Assembly: GCA_942493035.1 (NCBI GenBank)
Contig: OW818666.1
Coordinates: 1,240,001 to 1,304,000 of the forward strand
Source: WRGT01 sp942493035
Lineage (GTDB): Bacteria > Spirochaetota > UBA4802 > UBA5550
Direction of reading: 5' to 3'
Length of the DNA stretch: 64,000 nt
Made by a program: the position numbers and the translations under genes. This document shows positions 15,703 to 25,226 of this stretch, piece after piece (positions within the stretch are counted from its first letter, which is position 1; every line of letters starts with the position of its first letter). The notes under the pieces were generated by a model. It was not told where the DNA came from. It saw only the letters and a list, made by a program, of their open reading frames with translations, and ran no database searches.

Positions 15703-17400
15703 TTATTTTAAACGCACCAGAGCAAATTCAAACCAGAATCTTGTTTCTTCAGGGAAAGTACTTTTAAGATCTTCGTTATCGAGCAGTTTTATACTTTTTT
15801 CATATTCATGCATCTCTATATATGATTTTGCGATAAACAATCTGGCTTTAGTTGTTTCGTATTTATTATCGGTTGCCGCGATAAATTTTTTCAGTTCTTT
15901 TAAAGCGAGAGGGTAGTTCCCTTTATAATATGTTTTATAAATAATATCGTCGAGCCTGCTTGTCCCCGATACAGCTTCCTCTTTTTTTACAGGTTTTTTG
16001 ATTTCGATAACTGCCGTTTTCTCTGAAATATGATTATCTGCACTTTCAATTAAACCCGCAGTGATGTTTACCCCTTTTGAAATTTCGATAACTTCATTTT
16101 CATTTCTTGACAGAACCCCGTAGTAAAAAGAACCGGATGGCGGATTGTGTATTATAAATTTCCCTGCTTTAATATTCTCTGTTCCGATTATATCATCATT
16201 CATTATATCTTTTGAATCTGCCGGGGGATTAGCGATTTTAAAAATGGAAACGATTTCATTTCCGGCATTTCCGGTATAGTTCCATCTTATAGTAATTTTA
16301 TTTCCGCCTATTTCATGGTTAATTGCATTGATTCTATATGGAGCTGTAATTATCAGAGGTGTTTTGGTATAGTTGGCATCTGTGTCAAAGTTTATATCTA
16401 CTGCGCCGTCGCTGTATCTTGAAAATACGGCGTAGTAGTATTTTCCGGGATTTAAATCTTTGTCGGTATAGATTGTAGTACTGCTGTCGACAATCTGCAG
16501 AAGCTTTGAGAATTTTAGTTTGAGGAGGGAGTTGATCTGTTCATCAGATCTGTAGACTTCATAACCATGCAGATCTTTTCCGGTTCTCGATTCCGCTTTT
16601 TCCCATTTTATAATTATTGAGTTTTTTTCACCTGAAAATGCTCCGACATTTAATGGTGTTGCAAGAGTTTTACCTTTAAGGTATACTCCGTTGGAAGTAA
16701 AATTCTGATCAATTTTTGGATTGAAGTATTCTATTCCGTTCTTATCGATTACAGTTACTGCGTAATAATAACTTCCATAATCCGGAATATTTTTATCAGC
16801 GAATTCATCTTTATCTGTTGTTGTAATTTTATCAGCTACTTCAAGTTCTGCGGAGGATGAAATTGCGCTTCTGCTTCGATAAAGGTTATACTTAACATTG
16901 TTTGCGCTGCTTTTGCTCCATTCAATGATAATTTTATCCGAATCGGATACAGCAGCTTCAATTGATTTAACAGTTTCCGGTTCCATAAACAGCGAAACCG
17001 GGTCAACTGTGTAATTTACATTTTTAATAATATCAATGTTTCTTTTAAGAAGCAGATCTTTTGCCAGAATTATATAATAGTATTTTTTACCCTGCTGTAT
17101 GTCGCGATCTATAAGGATTCCGTCAAGTCCGGAATTAAATATTCCCACAAGTTTTGCCTGCAGCGCTTCGTCAACGCTGGAGATTTCTTTTTCGCTTTTC
17201 CCTATTATAAAATCCCCGGTGTACTGTTGATCCATTTTCCAGGTTATCTTTATTGAGTCGTTTGAAAATTTAATCCTTTCAGCTTTTATATCAAAAGCAA
17301 TATAGGGGGGCAGAGCGGCACTTTGGGACGCAAGATTATTTCCTGTAAACGGGGTTATCAGGAGAAAAAGAGTTATTATTTTCAGATATTTATTCTGCAT
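15703..17400 (-). CDS. Secreted fibronectin type III-like protein with TPR tail
   Basis: 565 residues. A signal peptide (NKYLKIITLFLLITPFTG) is followed by three or four beta-sandwich repeats recognisable by recurrent IIIEWSKS.., NVKYNLYRS.., YYYAVTVIDKNG-type strands (about 45-460), which are fibronectin III-like. The last 90 residues (YKTYYKGNYPLALKELKKFI...ARLFIAKSYIEMHEYEKSI) form a TPR-like pair. Likely a surface or periplasmic adhesion/scaffold protein. It lies upstream of the other TPR gene on the same strand, 208 bases apart, so a shared role is plausible. Confidence 0.8.
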   Translation of the reverse strand: MQNKYLKIITLFLLITPFTGNNLASQSAALPPYIAFDIKAERIKFSNDSIKITWKMDQQYTGDFIIGKSEKEISSVDEALQAKLVGIFNSGLDGILIDRDIQQGKKYYYIILAKDLLLKRNIDIIKNVNYTVDPVSLFMEPETVKSIEAAVSDSDKIIIEWSKSSANNVKYNLYRSRSAISSSAELEVADKITTTDKDEFADKNIPDYGSYYYAVTVIDKNGIEYFNPKIDQNFTSNGVYLKGKTLATPLNVGAFSGEKNSIIIKWEKAESRTGKDLHGYEVYRSDEQINSLLKLKFSKLLQIVDSSTTIYTDKDLNPGKYYYAVFSRYSDGAVDINFDTDANYTKTPLIITAPYRINAINHEIGGNKITIRWNYTGNAGNEIVSIFKIANPPADSKDIMNDDIIGTENIKAGKFIIHNPPSGSFYYGVLSRNENEVIEISKGVNITAGLIESADNHISEKTAVIEIKKPVKKEEAVSGTSRLDDIIYKTYYKGNYPLALKELKKFIAATDNKYETTKARLFIAKSYIEMHEYEKSIKLLDNEDLKSTFPEETRFWFEFALVRLK

Positions 17401-17598
17401 TATTTTATTCTTGCGATTATATTTTTTTTTATTATCGGCCGCAGGGTTGTTTTTCTTTAGAAAAAATATCTTTATATTTTTTTTAATTCAAATTAAGAGA
17501 AGTGTCAATATATGTCTTGACTTAAAGGTCTTAAAAAATTTTAAGTTTTATTTATAATAATTACTGCATTTGCTGCAACAATAAATTATATTAAATAT

Positions 17599-19647
17599 AT
17601 GATAACAGAATTTGAATTTAAAATCCGTCAGAGGGATATTGAAACATTAGTCGATTTAATTCGAAGTAATAATCCTGAAGCTGATGTTGAAATTGTAAAG
17701 AAGGCATATGATGTCGCCTATAAAGCTCATGAGGGTCAGACCCGTCTCTCAGGTGAGCCCTATATTATTCACCCTCTGGAAGTTGCAATAACTCTTGCTC
17801 TTCTTCGTCTTGATACAACAACAATCTGTGCCGCTCTTCTTCATGATGTTGTTGAAGATACGGAACATTCAATGGATTATCTTGCGAAAGAGTTCAGTGA
17901 AGAGGTTGCACTGCTCGTTGACGGCGTAACAAAAATCTCCTCTCTTAAAAACCGTTCAAAATCTCATGCCCAGGCTGAAACTCTTAGAAAAATGCTCCTT
18001 GCAACTATAAAAGATATCAGAGTTATTATTATTAAGCTTGCTGATAAGCTTCATAATATGCGGACTCTGATGTTTCAGCCGGAACATAAACAGCTGCGGA
18101 TAGCAAAGGAGACTCTTGATATATACGCCCCGATTGCAAGAAGACTTGGAATATCAAGACTGGCCACTGAACTTGAGGATCTCTCCTTTCATGTTTTATA
18201 TAAAGATGAATTTAACGAAATCAAAAGCAGAATCGCCCAAAGACAGTCAGAGGTAGAAGCGTATCTTGAAAATGTAACTAATCTCATCAACACCAAACTT
18301 GGTGAAATAAATATAAAAGTTGAAATTAAAGGGAGAGCTAAAAGTTTCTACTCAATTTACAGGAAAATGATTCTGAGCAATAAAACTTTTGATGATATCT
18401 ATGATATCAGAGGGATAAGACTTCTTACTGAAGAGATGAAGGACTGTTATGCAGTTCTTGGAATCATACATTCTATATGGTCTCCGATTGAGGGGAGATT
18501 CAAGGATTACATTGCTGTTCCCAAGTCTAACATGTATCAGTCTCTCCATACTTCTGTAATCGGTCCCGAGGGACTCCCTCTTGAGGTTCAGATAAGAACA
18601 AAGGACATGGATGCTACTGCCGAGATGGGGATAGCGGCTCACTGGATTTATAAAGGGGGTGATAAAAATCTAAAAAAAGATTACAGAAATTTATCAATTC
18701 TTAAAAGCCTTGATAGTGACAGTCTAGATTCAATGAATACAAGAGACTTTGTTTCTACTGTTAAGATGGACCTGTACGAAGATGAAATTTTTGTTTTTAC
18801 ACCAAAGGGTGAGATCATAAAACTTCCTGCGGGTTCAACACCTGTAGATTTTGCATATGCCATTCATACTGAAGTGGGGAACAGGTGTTCCGGAGCTAAA
18901 GTGAACAATAAACTTATACCGCTGCGGACTAAATTGAAAAGCGGCGAGATAGTGGAAATTATAACATCCAAAAACGCCCATCCTGTTGAAGCATGGATGA
19001 AGATTGTTAAATCGGGTAATGCAAGATATAAAATAAGAAACTGGCTTAAAAAACATAATGATGAGTTTTCAAAAACCGAAGAAGAGATTAAGAGAAAAGA
19101 AGATAAGAAACGTGAAATAAAAAAAGCCAGCGTATCTATACCTGAAGAGGAACAGATAAGGGTTAAAAACTTCAGCAAGGGTAGTAAGATTGGTGTAAGT
19201 ATTGAGGGGAATAATAATGTTCTTATTAAACTTGCACAGTGCTGCCAGCCGATCCCCGGTGATGATGTAATCGGTTTTATTACACGGGGCAGAGGAATAA
19301 CAATACATAAGAAAACATGTCCGTCCCTTGAAAGACTCAGTAATGAAAGTGAAAGATTTATAAACATCATCTGGGAGAAGGATGAAAAAAACAAGTATCC
19401 GATTAAAATGACTGTTGAATCTATAGACAGGCCAAATCTTCTGAAAGATGTAACCGATGAAATTTCTCTGGCAAAATCAAACATAATAAGAGTGGAAGCT
19501 CAATCATCGGGGAACGGAAAAGCAGTGCTTAAGTTCATTATAGAAGTTATGGGTAACGATCATCTTGTTGAGATAATCAAGCGTATAAATAAAATTAAAA
19601 GTGTAACGAATGTATATAAAATTAATGAAAAGGTTATTTTGAAATAG
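17599..19647 (+). CDS. Bifunctional (p)ppGpp synthetase/hydrolase RelA/SpoT
   Basis: 682 residues. Order: HD hydrolase domain (GEPYIIHPLEVA, ALLHDVVEDTE), synthetase domain (GRAKSFYSIYRKM, DIRGIRLL, GRFKDYIAVPKSNMYQSLHTS), TGS domain (about 390-450, EIFVFTPKGEIIKLPAGSTPVDFAYAIHT), a zinc-finger-like region with CCQPIPGDDV, and a C-terminal ACT domain. Both hydrolase and synthetase residues are kept, so it should make and degrade the stringent-response alarmone. There is no clear Shine-Dalgarno before ATG 17599, while a TATAAT lies at 17553-17558. maf overlaps its stop codon. Confidence 0.96.
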   Translation: MITEFEFKIRQRDIETLVDLIRSNNPEADVEIVKKAYDVAYKAHEGQTRLSGEPYIIHPLEVAITLALLRLDTTTICAALLHDVVEDTEHSMDYLAKEFSEEVALLVDGVTKISSLKNRSKSHAQAETLRKMLLATIKDIRVIIIKLADKLHNMRTLMFQPEHKQLRIAKETLDIYAPIARRLGISRLATELEDLSFHVLYKDEFNEIKSRIAQRQSEVEAYLENVTNLINTKLGEINIKVEIKGRAKSFYSIYRKMILSNKTFDDIYDIRGIRLLTEEMKDCYAVLGIIHSIWSPIEGRFKDYIAVPKSNMYQSLHTSVIGPEGLPLEVQIRTKDMDATAEMGIAAHWIYKGGDKNLKKDYRNLSILKSLDSDSLDSMNTRDFVSTVKMDLYEDEIFVFTPKGEIIKLPAGSTPVDFAYAIHTEVGNRCSGAKVNNKLIPLRTKLKSGEIVEIITSKNAHPVEAWMKIVKSGNARYKIRNWLKKHNDEFSKTEEEIKRKEDKKREIKKASVSIPEEEQIRVKNFSKGSKIGVSIEGNNNVLIKLAQCCQPIPGDDVIGFITRGRGITIHKKTCPSLERLSNESERFINIIWEKDEKNKYPIKMTVESIDRPNLLKDVTDEISLAKSNIIRVEAQSSGNGKAVLKFIIEVMGNDHLVEIIKRINKIKSVTNVYKINEKVILK

Positions 19648-20240
19648 TGAATATAATTCTCGGATCGGGCTCCCCTAGAAGAAAGTTTATACTGGAAGAG
19701 ATTTTTGAAACTGTTCAGATTATCTCACCCTCTGTCGATGAAAGCCTGCTTGGAAATGAGCAGGCTCTTGATTATACTCAAAGAATAACGAATTTAAAAA
19801 TGGATGCTGTTTTATCCGGTTTGAATATATCTGATAAATTTTGTATTATTACTTCTGATACTATTGTTTCTATTGATAACAGAATCCTGGGAAAACCGGT
19901 TTCTGAAAATGATGCTTTCTATATGCTGGATATGCTTTCAAATAAAGAACATTCAGTAATTACAGGTTTATGTCTGGTTTTAAAAAATGGTAATGACTAT
20001 GGGCGATTTTATGGTTGCGAAATAACTTCCGTAAAATTTAAAATGCTCAGTGATGATGTTATCAGAAATTATCTGAGCATGGTCAATTATAGTGATAAAG
20101 CAGGTTCATATGCAATACAGGAGCATGGTGAACTTCTTGTGGATTCTATCAGCGGATCTATGACTAATGTTATCGGTTTTCCTTTAAGACTTTTTTTCCG
20201 CATGGTAAATAGTTCCGGCATGGCGGATTCTGTTTTTTAG
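19647..20240 (+). CDS. maf: Maf-family nucleoside triphosphate pyrophosphatase
   Basis: 197 residues, standard length. Motifs: LGSGSPRRKFILEE at the N-terminus, TSDTIVSIDNRILGKP in the middle, and the catalytic segment SDKAGSYAIQEHG. Maf enzymes hydrolyse dTTP, UTP or modified nucleotides to monophosphates and influence division. The GTG start shares one base with the relA/spoT stop (TAGTG), so translation is coupled. Confidence 0.94.
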   Translation: MNIILGSGSPRRKFILEEIFETVQIISPSVDESLLGNEQALDYTQRITNLKMDAVLSGLNISDKFCIITSDTIVSIDNRILGKPVSENDAFYMLDMLSNKEHSVITGLCLVLKNGNDYGRFYGCEITSVKFKMLSDDVIRNYLSMVNYSDKAGSYAIQEHGELLVDSISGSMTNVIGFPLRLFFRMVNSSGMADSVF

Positions 20241-20313
20241 ATATCAAAATAATACTGATAATCGGTAACTGCACCCGTTAACCGTTTATACGTAGCGGAA
20301 GAATTTCTTGTAA

Positions 20314-20394
20314 GTACTCATAAAACGGTGGCATTCTATACCCGCCGCGCCTTTGGCGCGGCGGAGAGCAATTTTACCACCAGTTTATGAGTAC
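20314..20394. repeat. Family-B inverted repeat, copy B3 (best preserved)
   Basis: GTACTCATAAAACGGTGG and CCACCAGTTTATGAGTAC form the outer arms (81 bp). The core CCGCCGCGCCTTTGGCGCGGCGG is a GC hairpin, followed by AGAGCAATTTT. Confidence 0.8.
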
Positions 20395-20483
20395 CTGCAA
20401 TTTTTTATTGTGTATGAATATTATAATGTTTATTTTCATAAATTGAGTTATATTATATTTAATTATTATCATGGCGGTGTATT

Positions 20484-21020
20484 ATGGCTAAAAGAACGAA
20501 GTATCTCATAGATAAGGGTTTTCAGTTAAGGACAGCATTTTCAATTATCGGGGTTGTTGCCTCTGTATCTCTTATAATATTATCTACTATTGCAGCCAGT
20601 GTGGTTTACAATAATGAAAAAATTAATAATATATATCAGATAGAGGATAATATTTTTCAGGGTATGCAGACCGCTAATATTAATGGACAGCCTGATAATG
20701 AATACAGAACTACTGTAGAGATGCTTACAAAAATTCATGATAATAATCTTAATAATATAAATAAGCTGGCTGAGTACAACCGGTATCTTTTGATGGCCCT
20801 GATTTTATGTGTAATTTTTCAGGGTTTTATTCTGTTCATAATGATCATCCGTATTACGCATCGAATTTCAGGACCGATATATGTAATGTCTAACTATATA
20901 AAAGAGATGATTAACGGTGAGATGCCAGATCCACGACCTCTTAGAGATAAGGATGAGCTGAAAAAATTCTACAATCTCTTTGTTGACCTTGTAGATTCGA
21001 TTAAAGAGAAGCATAAATAA
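20484..21020 (+). CDS. Two-TM membrane protein with HAMP-like region
   Basis: 178 residues. TM helices lie at about 20-42 and 100-122, with a short extracytoplasmic loop between them. After TM2 the sequence RITHRISGPIYVMSNYIKEMINGEMPDPRPLRDKDELKKFYNLF fits a HAMP linker (central Pro and a DE-L-F motif). It resembles the sensor part of a chemoreceptor or kinase without an output domain. It could pass conformational signals to a partner. It stands between maf and the convergent MCP gene. Confidence 0.75.
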   Translation: MAKRTKYLIDKGFQLRTAFSIIGVVASVSLIILSTIAASVVYNNEKINNIYQIEDNIFQGMQTANINGQPDNEYRTTVEMLTKIHDNNLNNINKLAEYNRYLLMALILCVIFQGFILFIMIIRITHRISGPIYVMSNYIKEMINGEMPDPRPLRDKDELKKFYNLFVDLVDSIKEKHK

Positions 21021-21131
21021 TACTTAGTGTAACAGTTTAACCTATTGAGAATAATATTATTTCCTCAAAAGCCCCCAAACCCCCCGGAGTTGGGCTTAAA
21101 GATTGTGCTTAGTTATTCTGCGAAGATATCT

Positions 21132-22691
21132 TTATTTCCCGAATTGAGACATCTCGTTTTTAAGATTTTCTGCCTGTTCCCGTACATGTTTTGCGTGTGC
21201 AAAAAGTCTTTCCGCTCCGGCTGAGTTTGATTGTGTAAGTTCGTTTACACTTGATATTGACAGTGAAATTTCACTTACTGCGGTTTTTTGTTCCTCGGTG
21301 GCCATTTTCATTTCATCTGATCTGTTGATTGCATTTTCAGCTTCGGAGTTTACCTGTGAATTCAGATCCTGCTGATGCGCCATCTGCCCGGAAATTTCAT
21401 CTATCATTGTATTGATTGAGTTTACGCCATCAATAATTTTACTTATTGTTTTTACTGCATCTCCGACAGTTAATGTGCCGCGGCTTATTTCATTGTTGTT
21501 GAGCTTTATATGGGAATCTATATCTTTTATACTCATTGAAGTCTGGTCGGCAAGTTTTGATATTTCGTCTGCAACAACCGCAAATCCCCGTCCGGCATCA
21601 CCGGCTCTTGCTGCTTCTATTGCCGCATTCAGCGATAGAAGATTTATTTTATCGGATATATCATTTATTATCTCTACAATATTTGTCATCTCTGTTGAGC
21701 TGGAGTTTATTTTCTGCATACTTTCATTCATCGATTGAAGAGACTTTTCACCTTCAGTTGCGTAACCTGTTATATCTCTGGTAACATTTGAAGCCATGCC
21801 GATGGTTGTACCCATCTCGACAATTGTTTCTGAAAGAACTTTTATTCTGTCGAGAAGCCCTTTCATCCGGTCATACTGTTCCTTCGCTCCGCCGGCGACA
21901 TTATCAACGCCTGCGGAAACCTCTTCGATAGTAGCCATTATCTCCTCTGCTGATGCAGCCTGACTCTGTGTATTCTGTGAAAAGGTTGAGGCAGTATCGG
22001 AAAGTTCTTCTGATGATTGTGCAAGATTTTCTGAAGCCGTACTGAGTGACCCGAGCAGCTCCTGTACTCTGTTGTAATTCTCGGCATTCCCTGCGGCTTC
22101 ATCCTCTGCGCGTTTAATGGATTCTTTTACAATCCACATAAGTGACATTCCGGCAACAAGGACAAATATTATTGAAAAAGAACTGTCTATAAGTCCGACA
22201 GAAGCGGCTTTAAGACTTATGGGATCCAGTTTATCCTTTGCAAGGACATAGAATAGAATATCGGCTGATAGAAATAGAAGTGAGACTGTCACTACAAAGT
22301 ATCTTTTGCAGAAGAGTATTGCCTGTACTATCAGAGCAAGCATAAAATATATGAAAGTTGTATAACCGACATGAGCATCACGATTGACTTTTATCAAAAG
22401 ACCGGCAGTTACCGAAACAGCCAGAAGACCTGTAATAAAATTTGCGGCTATATCGTAATGCCCCGATTTTAAAATAATAAGGGTGATAAGGCATCCTATA
22501 AAAACTACCAGAATCACAATACCTGCCTGGATAAGCATATCCGGTTTAAAAAGAACGAATGCAAGAAGAAGTGCCGTCATTAAAAACGCGACAATCAGAC
22601 AGAAGTAAAACAGTGCCTGGGCTTTTTTCTGAGTAAGAAAATTTTCTTTGCTGTAAAGTATTGTCAATTTACCCAGAGTTTTATTAAACAT
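21132..22691 (-). CDS. Methyl-accepting chemotaxis protein
   Basis: 519 residues from ATG 22691 (AAGG upstream). The N-terminal 190 residues carry about six TM helices with almost no periplasmic sensor, suggesting that the membrane part itself senses. The cytoplasmic coiled coil holds the signalling tip (DKINLLSLNAAIEAARAGDAGRGFAVVADEISKLAD), which binds CheA and CheW, and flanking Ala/Glu-rich methylation helices. No HAMP domain is evident. Monocistronic. Confidence 0.93.
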   Translation of the reverse strand: MFNKTLGKLTILYSKENFLTQKKAQALFYFCLIVAFLMTALLLAFVLFKPDMLIQAGIVILVVFIGCLITLIILKSGHYDIAANFITGLLAVSVTAGLLIKVNRDAHVGYTTFIYFMLALIVQAILFCKRYFVVTVSLLFLSADILFYVLAKDKLDPISLKAASVGLIDSSFSIIFVLVAGMSLMWIVKESIKRAEDEAAGNAENYNRVQELLGSLSTASENLAQSSEELSDTASTFSQNTQSQAASAEEIMATIEEVSAGVDNVAGGAKEQYDRMKGLLDRIKVLSETIVEMGTTIGMASNVTRDITGYATEGEKSLQSMNESMQKINSSSTEMTNIVEIINDISDKINLLSLNAAIEAARAGDAGRGFAVVADEISKLADQTSMSIKDIDSHIKLNNNEISRGTLTVGDAVKTISKIIDGVNSINTMIDEISGQMAHQQDLNSQVNSEAENAINRSDEMKMATEEQKTAVSEISLSISSVNELTQSNSAGAERLFAHAKHVREQAENLKNEMSQFGK

Positions 22692-22712
22692 AATATTATT
22701 ACCTTCTGTCAT

Positions 22713-23016
22713 GTATTAATGGTTTACAAAAACAATAATCAGTATAGTAAGATTCTGAAATAAAACATATCATTCCTATAAGTATGGGATACATATTTGT
22801 GTACAACATCATTTTAAAGTATATTATATTTTGAGTCAATAAGATTACTCCCTCACTATTAGTACAAATCGGATATTTATATATATTTGAATGATAAGGA
22901 GGGCACTTTGATTTTTATAAGAAATATAAGGAACAGTTCATGCCTTGAATAATGCTCTTATGTCGGGTAATAACTTCAGCCGAATTGGTAAACTGTGAAA
23001 AACAAGGAGTTTAGAT
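22713..23016. other. Intergenic stretch, no gene seen
   Basis: 304 bases between divergent transcription units. AT-rich, with no ORF, RNA or repeat that I can support. Promoters for the MCP gene and the ABC operon presumably lie here. Confidence 0.5.
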
Positions 23017-23694
23017 ATGAATATAATTGAGATTAAAGGACTAAAAAAAAATTACCCACTGGGTGAGACAATTGTACATGCGGTAAGGGGGGTTGATCTC
23101 AACATTGCCGGGGGTGAGTTTATCAGCATAATCGGACCATCAGGGAGCGGAAAGACAACACTTCTTAATGTCATCGGCTGCATAGACACTGCGACTGAAG
23201 GGAGTGTTAAGATGGGCGGCGCAGAGATTACAACTATGGATGACAAGACTCTCACTGACCTTAGACTGCATAAGATAGGATTTATTTTCCAGACATTTAA
23301 TCTTATTCCGGTGCTTGATGTTCTTGAAAACGTTGAGTTTCCTCTCCTGCTTATGAAAAAACATACAAAATCGGAAGTGAGGAAACGTGCTGAAAAACTC
23401 ATTGAGGAAGTGGGTCTTAAAGAGCATATAAAACACCGTCCGGCAGAACTCTCCGGAGGACAGAGACAGCGTGTCGCCATTGCCCGGGCTCTGGTTACAA
23501 ATCCTGACATAGTCCTTGCTGATGAACCGACTGCAAATCTTGATTCTGTAACCGGCGGACAGATACTGGAGCTGATGAGAGAGATGAACAAAACTGAAAA
23601 GACTACATTCATTTTCTCAACACATGATGAGCATGTTCTGAAATATGCAAACAGGGTTGTGAAAATAAAAGACGGACTCATCATAGAGGGATGA
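23017..23694 (+). CDS. ABC transporter ATP-binding protein (LolD/MacB type)
   Basis: 225 residues. Walker A GPSGSGKTTLLN, signature LSGGQRQRVAIARAL, Walker B DIVLADEPTANLD and H-loop STHDEHV. The short length and the insert after Walker A match the LolD/MacB/FtsE group. It drives two FtsX-fold permeases encoded directly downstream. Such complexes move lipoproteins, peptides or signals across the envelope rather than importing solutes. CAAGGAG lies 8 bases before the start. Confidence 0.94.
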   Translation: MNIIEIKGLKKNYPLGETIVHAVRGVDLNIAGGEFISIIGPSGSGKTTLLNVIGCIDTATEGSVKMGGAEITTMDDKTLTDLRLHKIGFIFQTFNLIPVLDVLENVEFPLLLMKKHTKSEVRKRAEKLIEEVGLKEHIKHRPAELSGGQRQRVAIARALVTNPDIVLADEPTANLDSVTGGQILELMREMNKTEKTTFIFSTHDEHVLKYANRVVKIKDGLIIEG

Positions 23695-23695
23695 T

Positions 23696-25216
23696 ATGGA
23701 ACTTATATTTAAGATAGCATGGCGGAATATACAGAGGCACAGGGGGAAGAGTATTATAATTGGAATAATCCTTTTTCTCGGATCGCTGATTATGACTGTT
23801 GGTAACGGCGTTATCTCCGGTATGGACCGCGGGCTGGAGAGAAATATTGTTAATGGATTTATGGGAGATATTGTTTTGATATCGAATAAAGAGAACTCGG
23901 ACAATATACTGTTTAAGATAATGGGTAAATCTGTTGAGACAATAACAAATTATAAAGATATAAAGCCACTGCTGGAGAAGCAGGATTATATAGATAAAAA
24001 GATACCGGTCGGGAAGAACGGGGCTATGGTAATAAATGAGGAGGAGGGTGAGCCGGGATATGTTTACCTTCTTGGAGTGAACTTTAAGGAGTACAGGGAA
24101 TTTTTTAAAGATAATATAACCATTGTTGAAGGATCTCTCCTTGGTGATGAAGAGCAGGGTATGATGCTTGCAGCGAAGCAGAGAGAGGATCTTTATCAGC
24201 AGATGAATATGTGGTTTATACCGCATGATGGTACACTGGATGAGAAAAATCTTAATGATGATGCCAGGGAGAATATCACTTCGCTTGTAGTAAAGAGTGA
24301 TCCGGTTTTTATGGGATTTTCGGAGAATAACTCGTCATCTGATATACGTGTTCCGATTAAAGGGATTATAAAATACCGGGCGCTCAACACAATGTGGGGA
24401 CACTTTGCCATAATGGACATCGAGTCGTACAGGCGTGCTCTCGGTTACTTCTCCGCAGAGGATACAAAAGTAAATGTTACGGCCGACAGAAAAAAACTTC
24501 TTGAGACAGATAATCTTGATTCGATGTTCGGTTCAGAGAATCTTATAGTAGCAGATAAGGGGAGTAAAACAATTGACGTTGATTTTACTCAAAAAGAGCT
24601 CTCTACAACAGAGGGAGTGGATCTTGAGACAGGTACGTATAATCTTGTATTTATTAAGCTTAAAAAAGGGATATCAATGGAGGATGGTGTTGAAAAGCTC
24701 AATGCTGCACTTCAGCAGACGAACCTGGGTGTCAAGGCAGTGACATGGAAGCAGGGCGCGGGCCCCATAGGAAACATGGCTACGATAATCAAAAGCGCAC
24801 TCTTCTTTTTTGTTATGATGCTCTTTGTCGTGGCAATAATCATCATAGTTAATACTCTTACTATGGCAACACTGGAGCGGGTAACAGAGATAGGGATGAT
24901 GCGTGCAGTCGGTGCGAGGAAAAGTTTTATAAGCGGAATGTTTATCGGAGAGACTGCAATGCTGTCGGGAGTTTTCGGCGGGATAGGTATTATTGCGGGT
25001 ATAGTTATTGTTAAAGTTATCCCGTATTTGAATATTACCACTGACAACGACATGGTTCAGCTGCTTTACGGCGGGGATAAGTTTTTCCCCATACTGTCAT
25101 TTGGCGATATACTTCTGGTTATACTTCAGCTGTTTCTTGTCACTGTGATTACGGTTGTTTATCCGGTAAAAGTTGCAACAGCGATTGTTCCCCTTGACGC
25201 GATATCAAGGGATTAG
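23696..25216 (+). CDS. FtsX/LolE-type ABC permease (first)
   Basis: 506 residues. N-terminal TM (about 18-38), a large periplasmic domain (about 40-360) and three C-terminal TM helices with the FtsX motif VTEIGMMRAVGARKSFI. It starts one base after the ATPase stop. It should pair with the second permease as a heterodimer. Confidence 0.92.
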   Translation: MELIFKIAWRNIQRHRGKSIIIGIILFLGSLIMTVGNGVISGMDRGLERNIVNGFMGDIVLISNKENSDNILFKIMGKSVETITNYKDIKPLLEKQDYIDKKIPVGKNGAMVINEEEGEPGYVYLLGVNFKEYREFFKDNITIVEGSLLGDEEQGMMLAAKQREDLYQQMNMWFIPHDGTLDEKNLNDDARENITSLVVKSDPVFMGFSENNSSSDIRVPIKGIIKYRALNTMWGHFAIMDIESYRRALGYFSAEDTKVNVTADRKKLLETDNLDSMFGSENLIVADKGSKTIDVDFTQKELSTTEGVDLETGTYNLVFIKLKKGISMEDGVEKLNAALQQTNLGVKAVTWKQGAGPIGNMATIIKSALFFFVMMLFVVAIIIIVNTLTMATLERVTEIGMMRAVGARKSFISGMFIGETAMLSGVFGGIGIIAGIVIVKVIPYLNITTDNDMVQLLYGGDKFFPILSFGDILLVILQLFLVTVITVVYPVKVATAIVPLDAISRD

Positions 25217-25226
25217 AGGTGAGAAT

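Noticed and set aside
18864..19484. 206-codon minus-strand frame inside relA/spoT
   Set aside because: It is the antisense shadow of a well-conserved gene and is rich in Ser/Leu/Phe, as expected from reversed codons.
22713..23016. Riboswitch or small RNA in the MCP-ABC gap
   Set aside because: No conserved fold or strong stem seen.
23052..23684. 210-codon minus-strand frame opposite the ABC ATPase
   Set aside because: It mirrors the ATPase frame and has no ribosome site or known domain.
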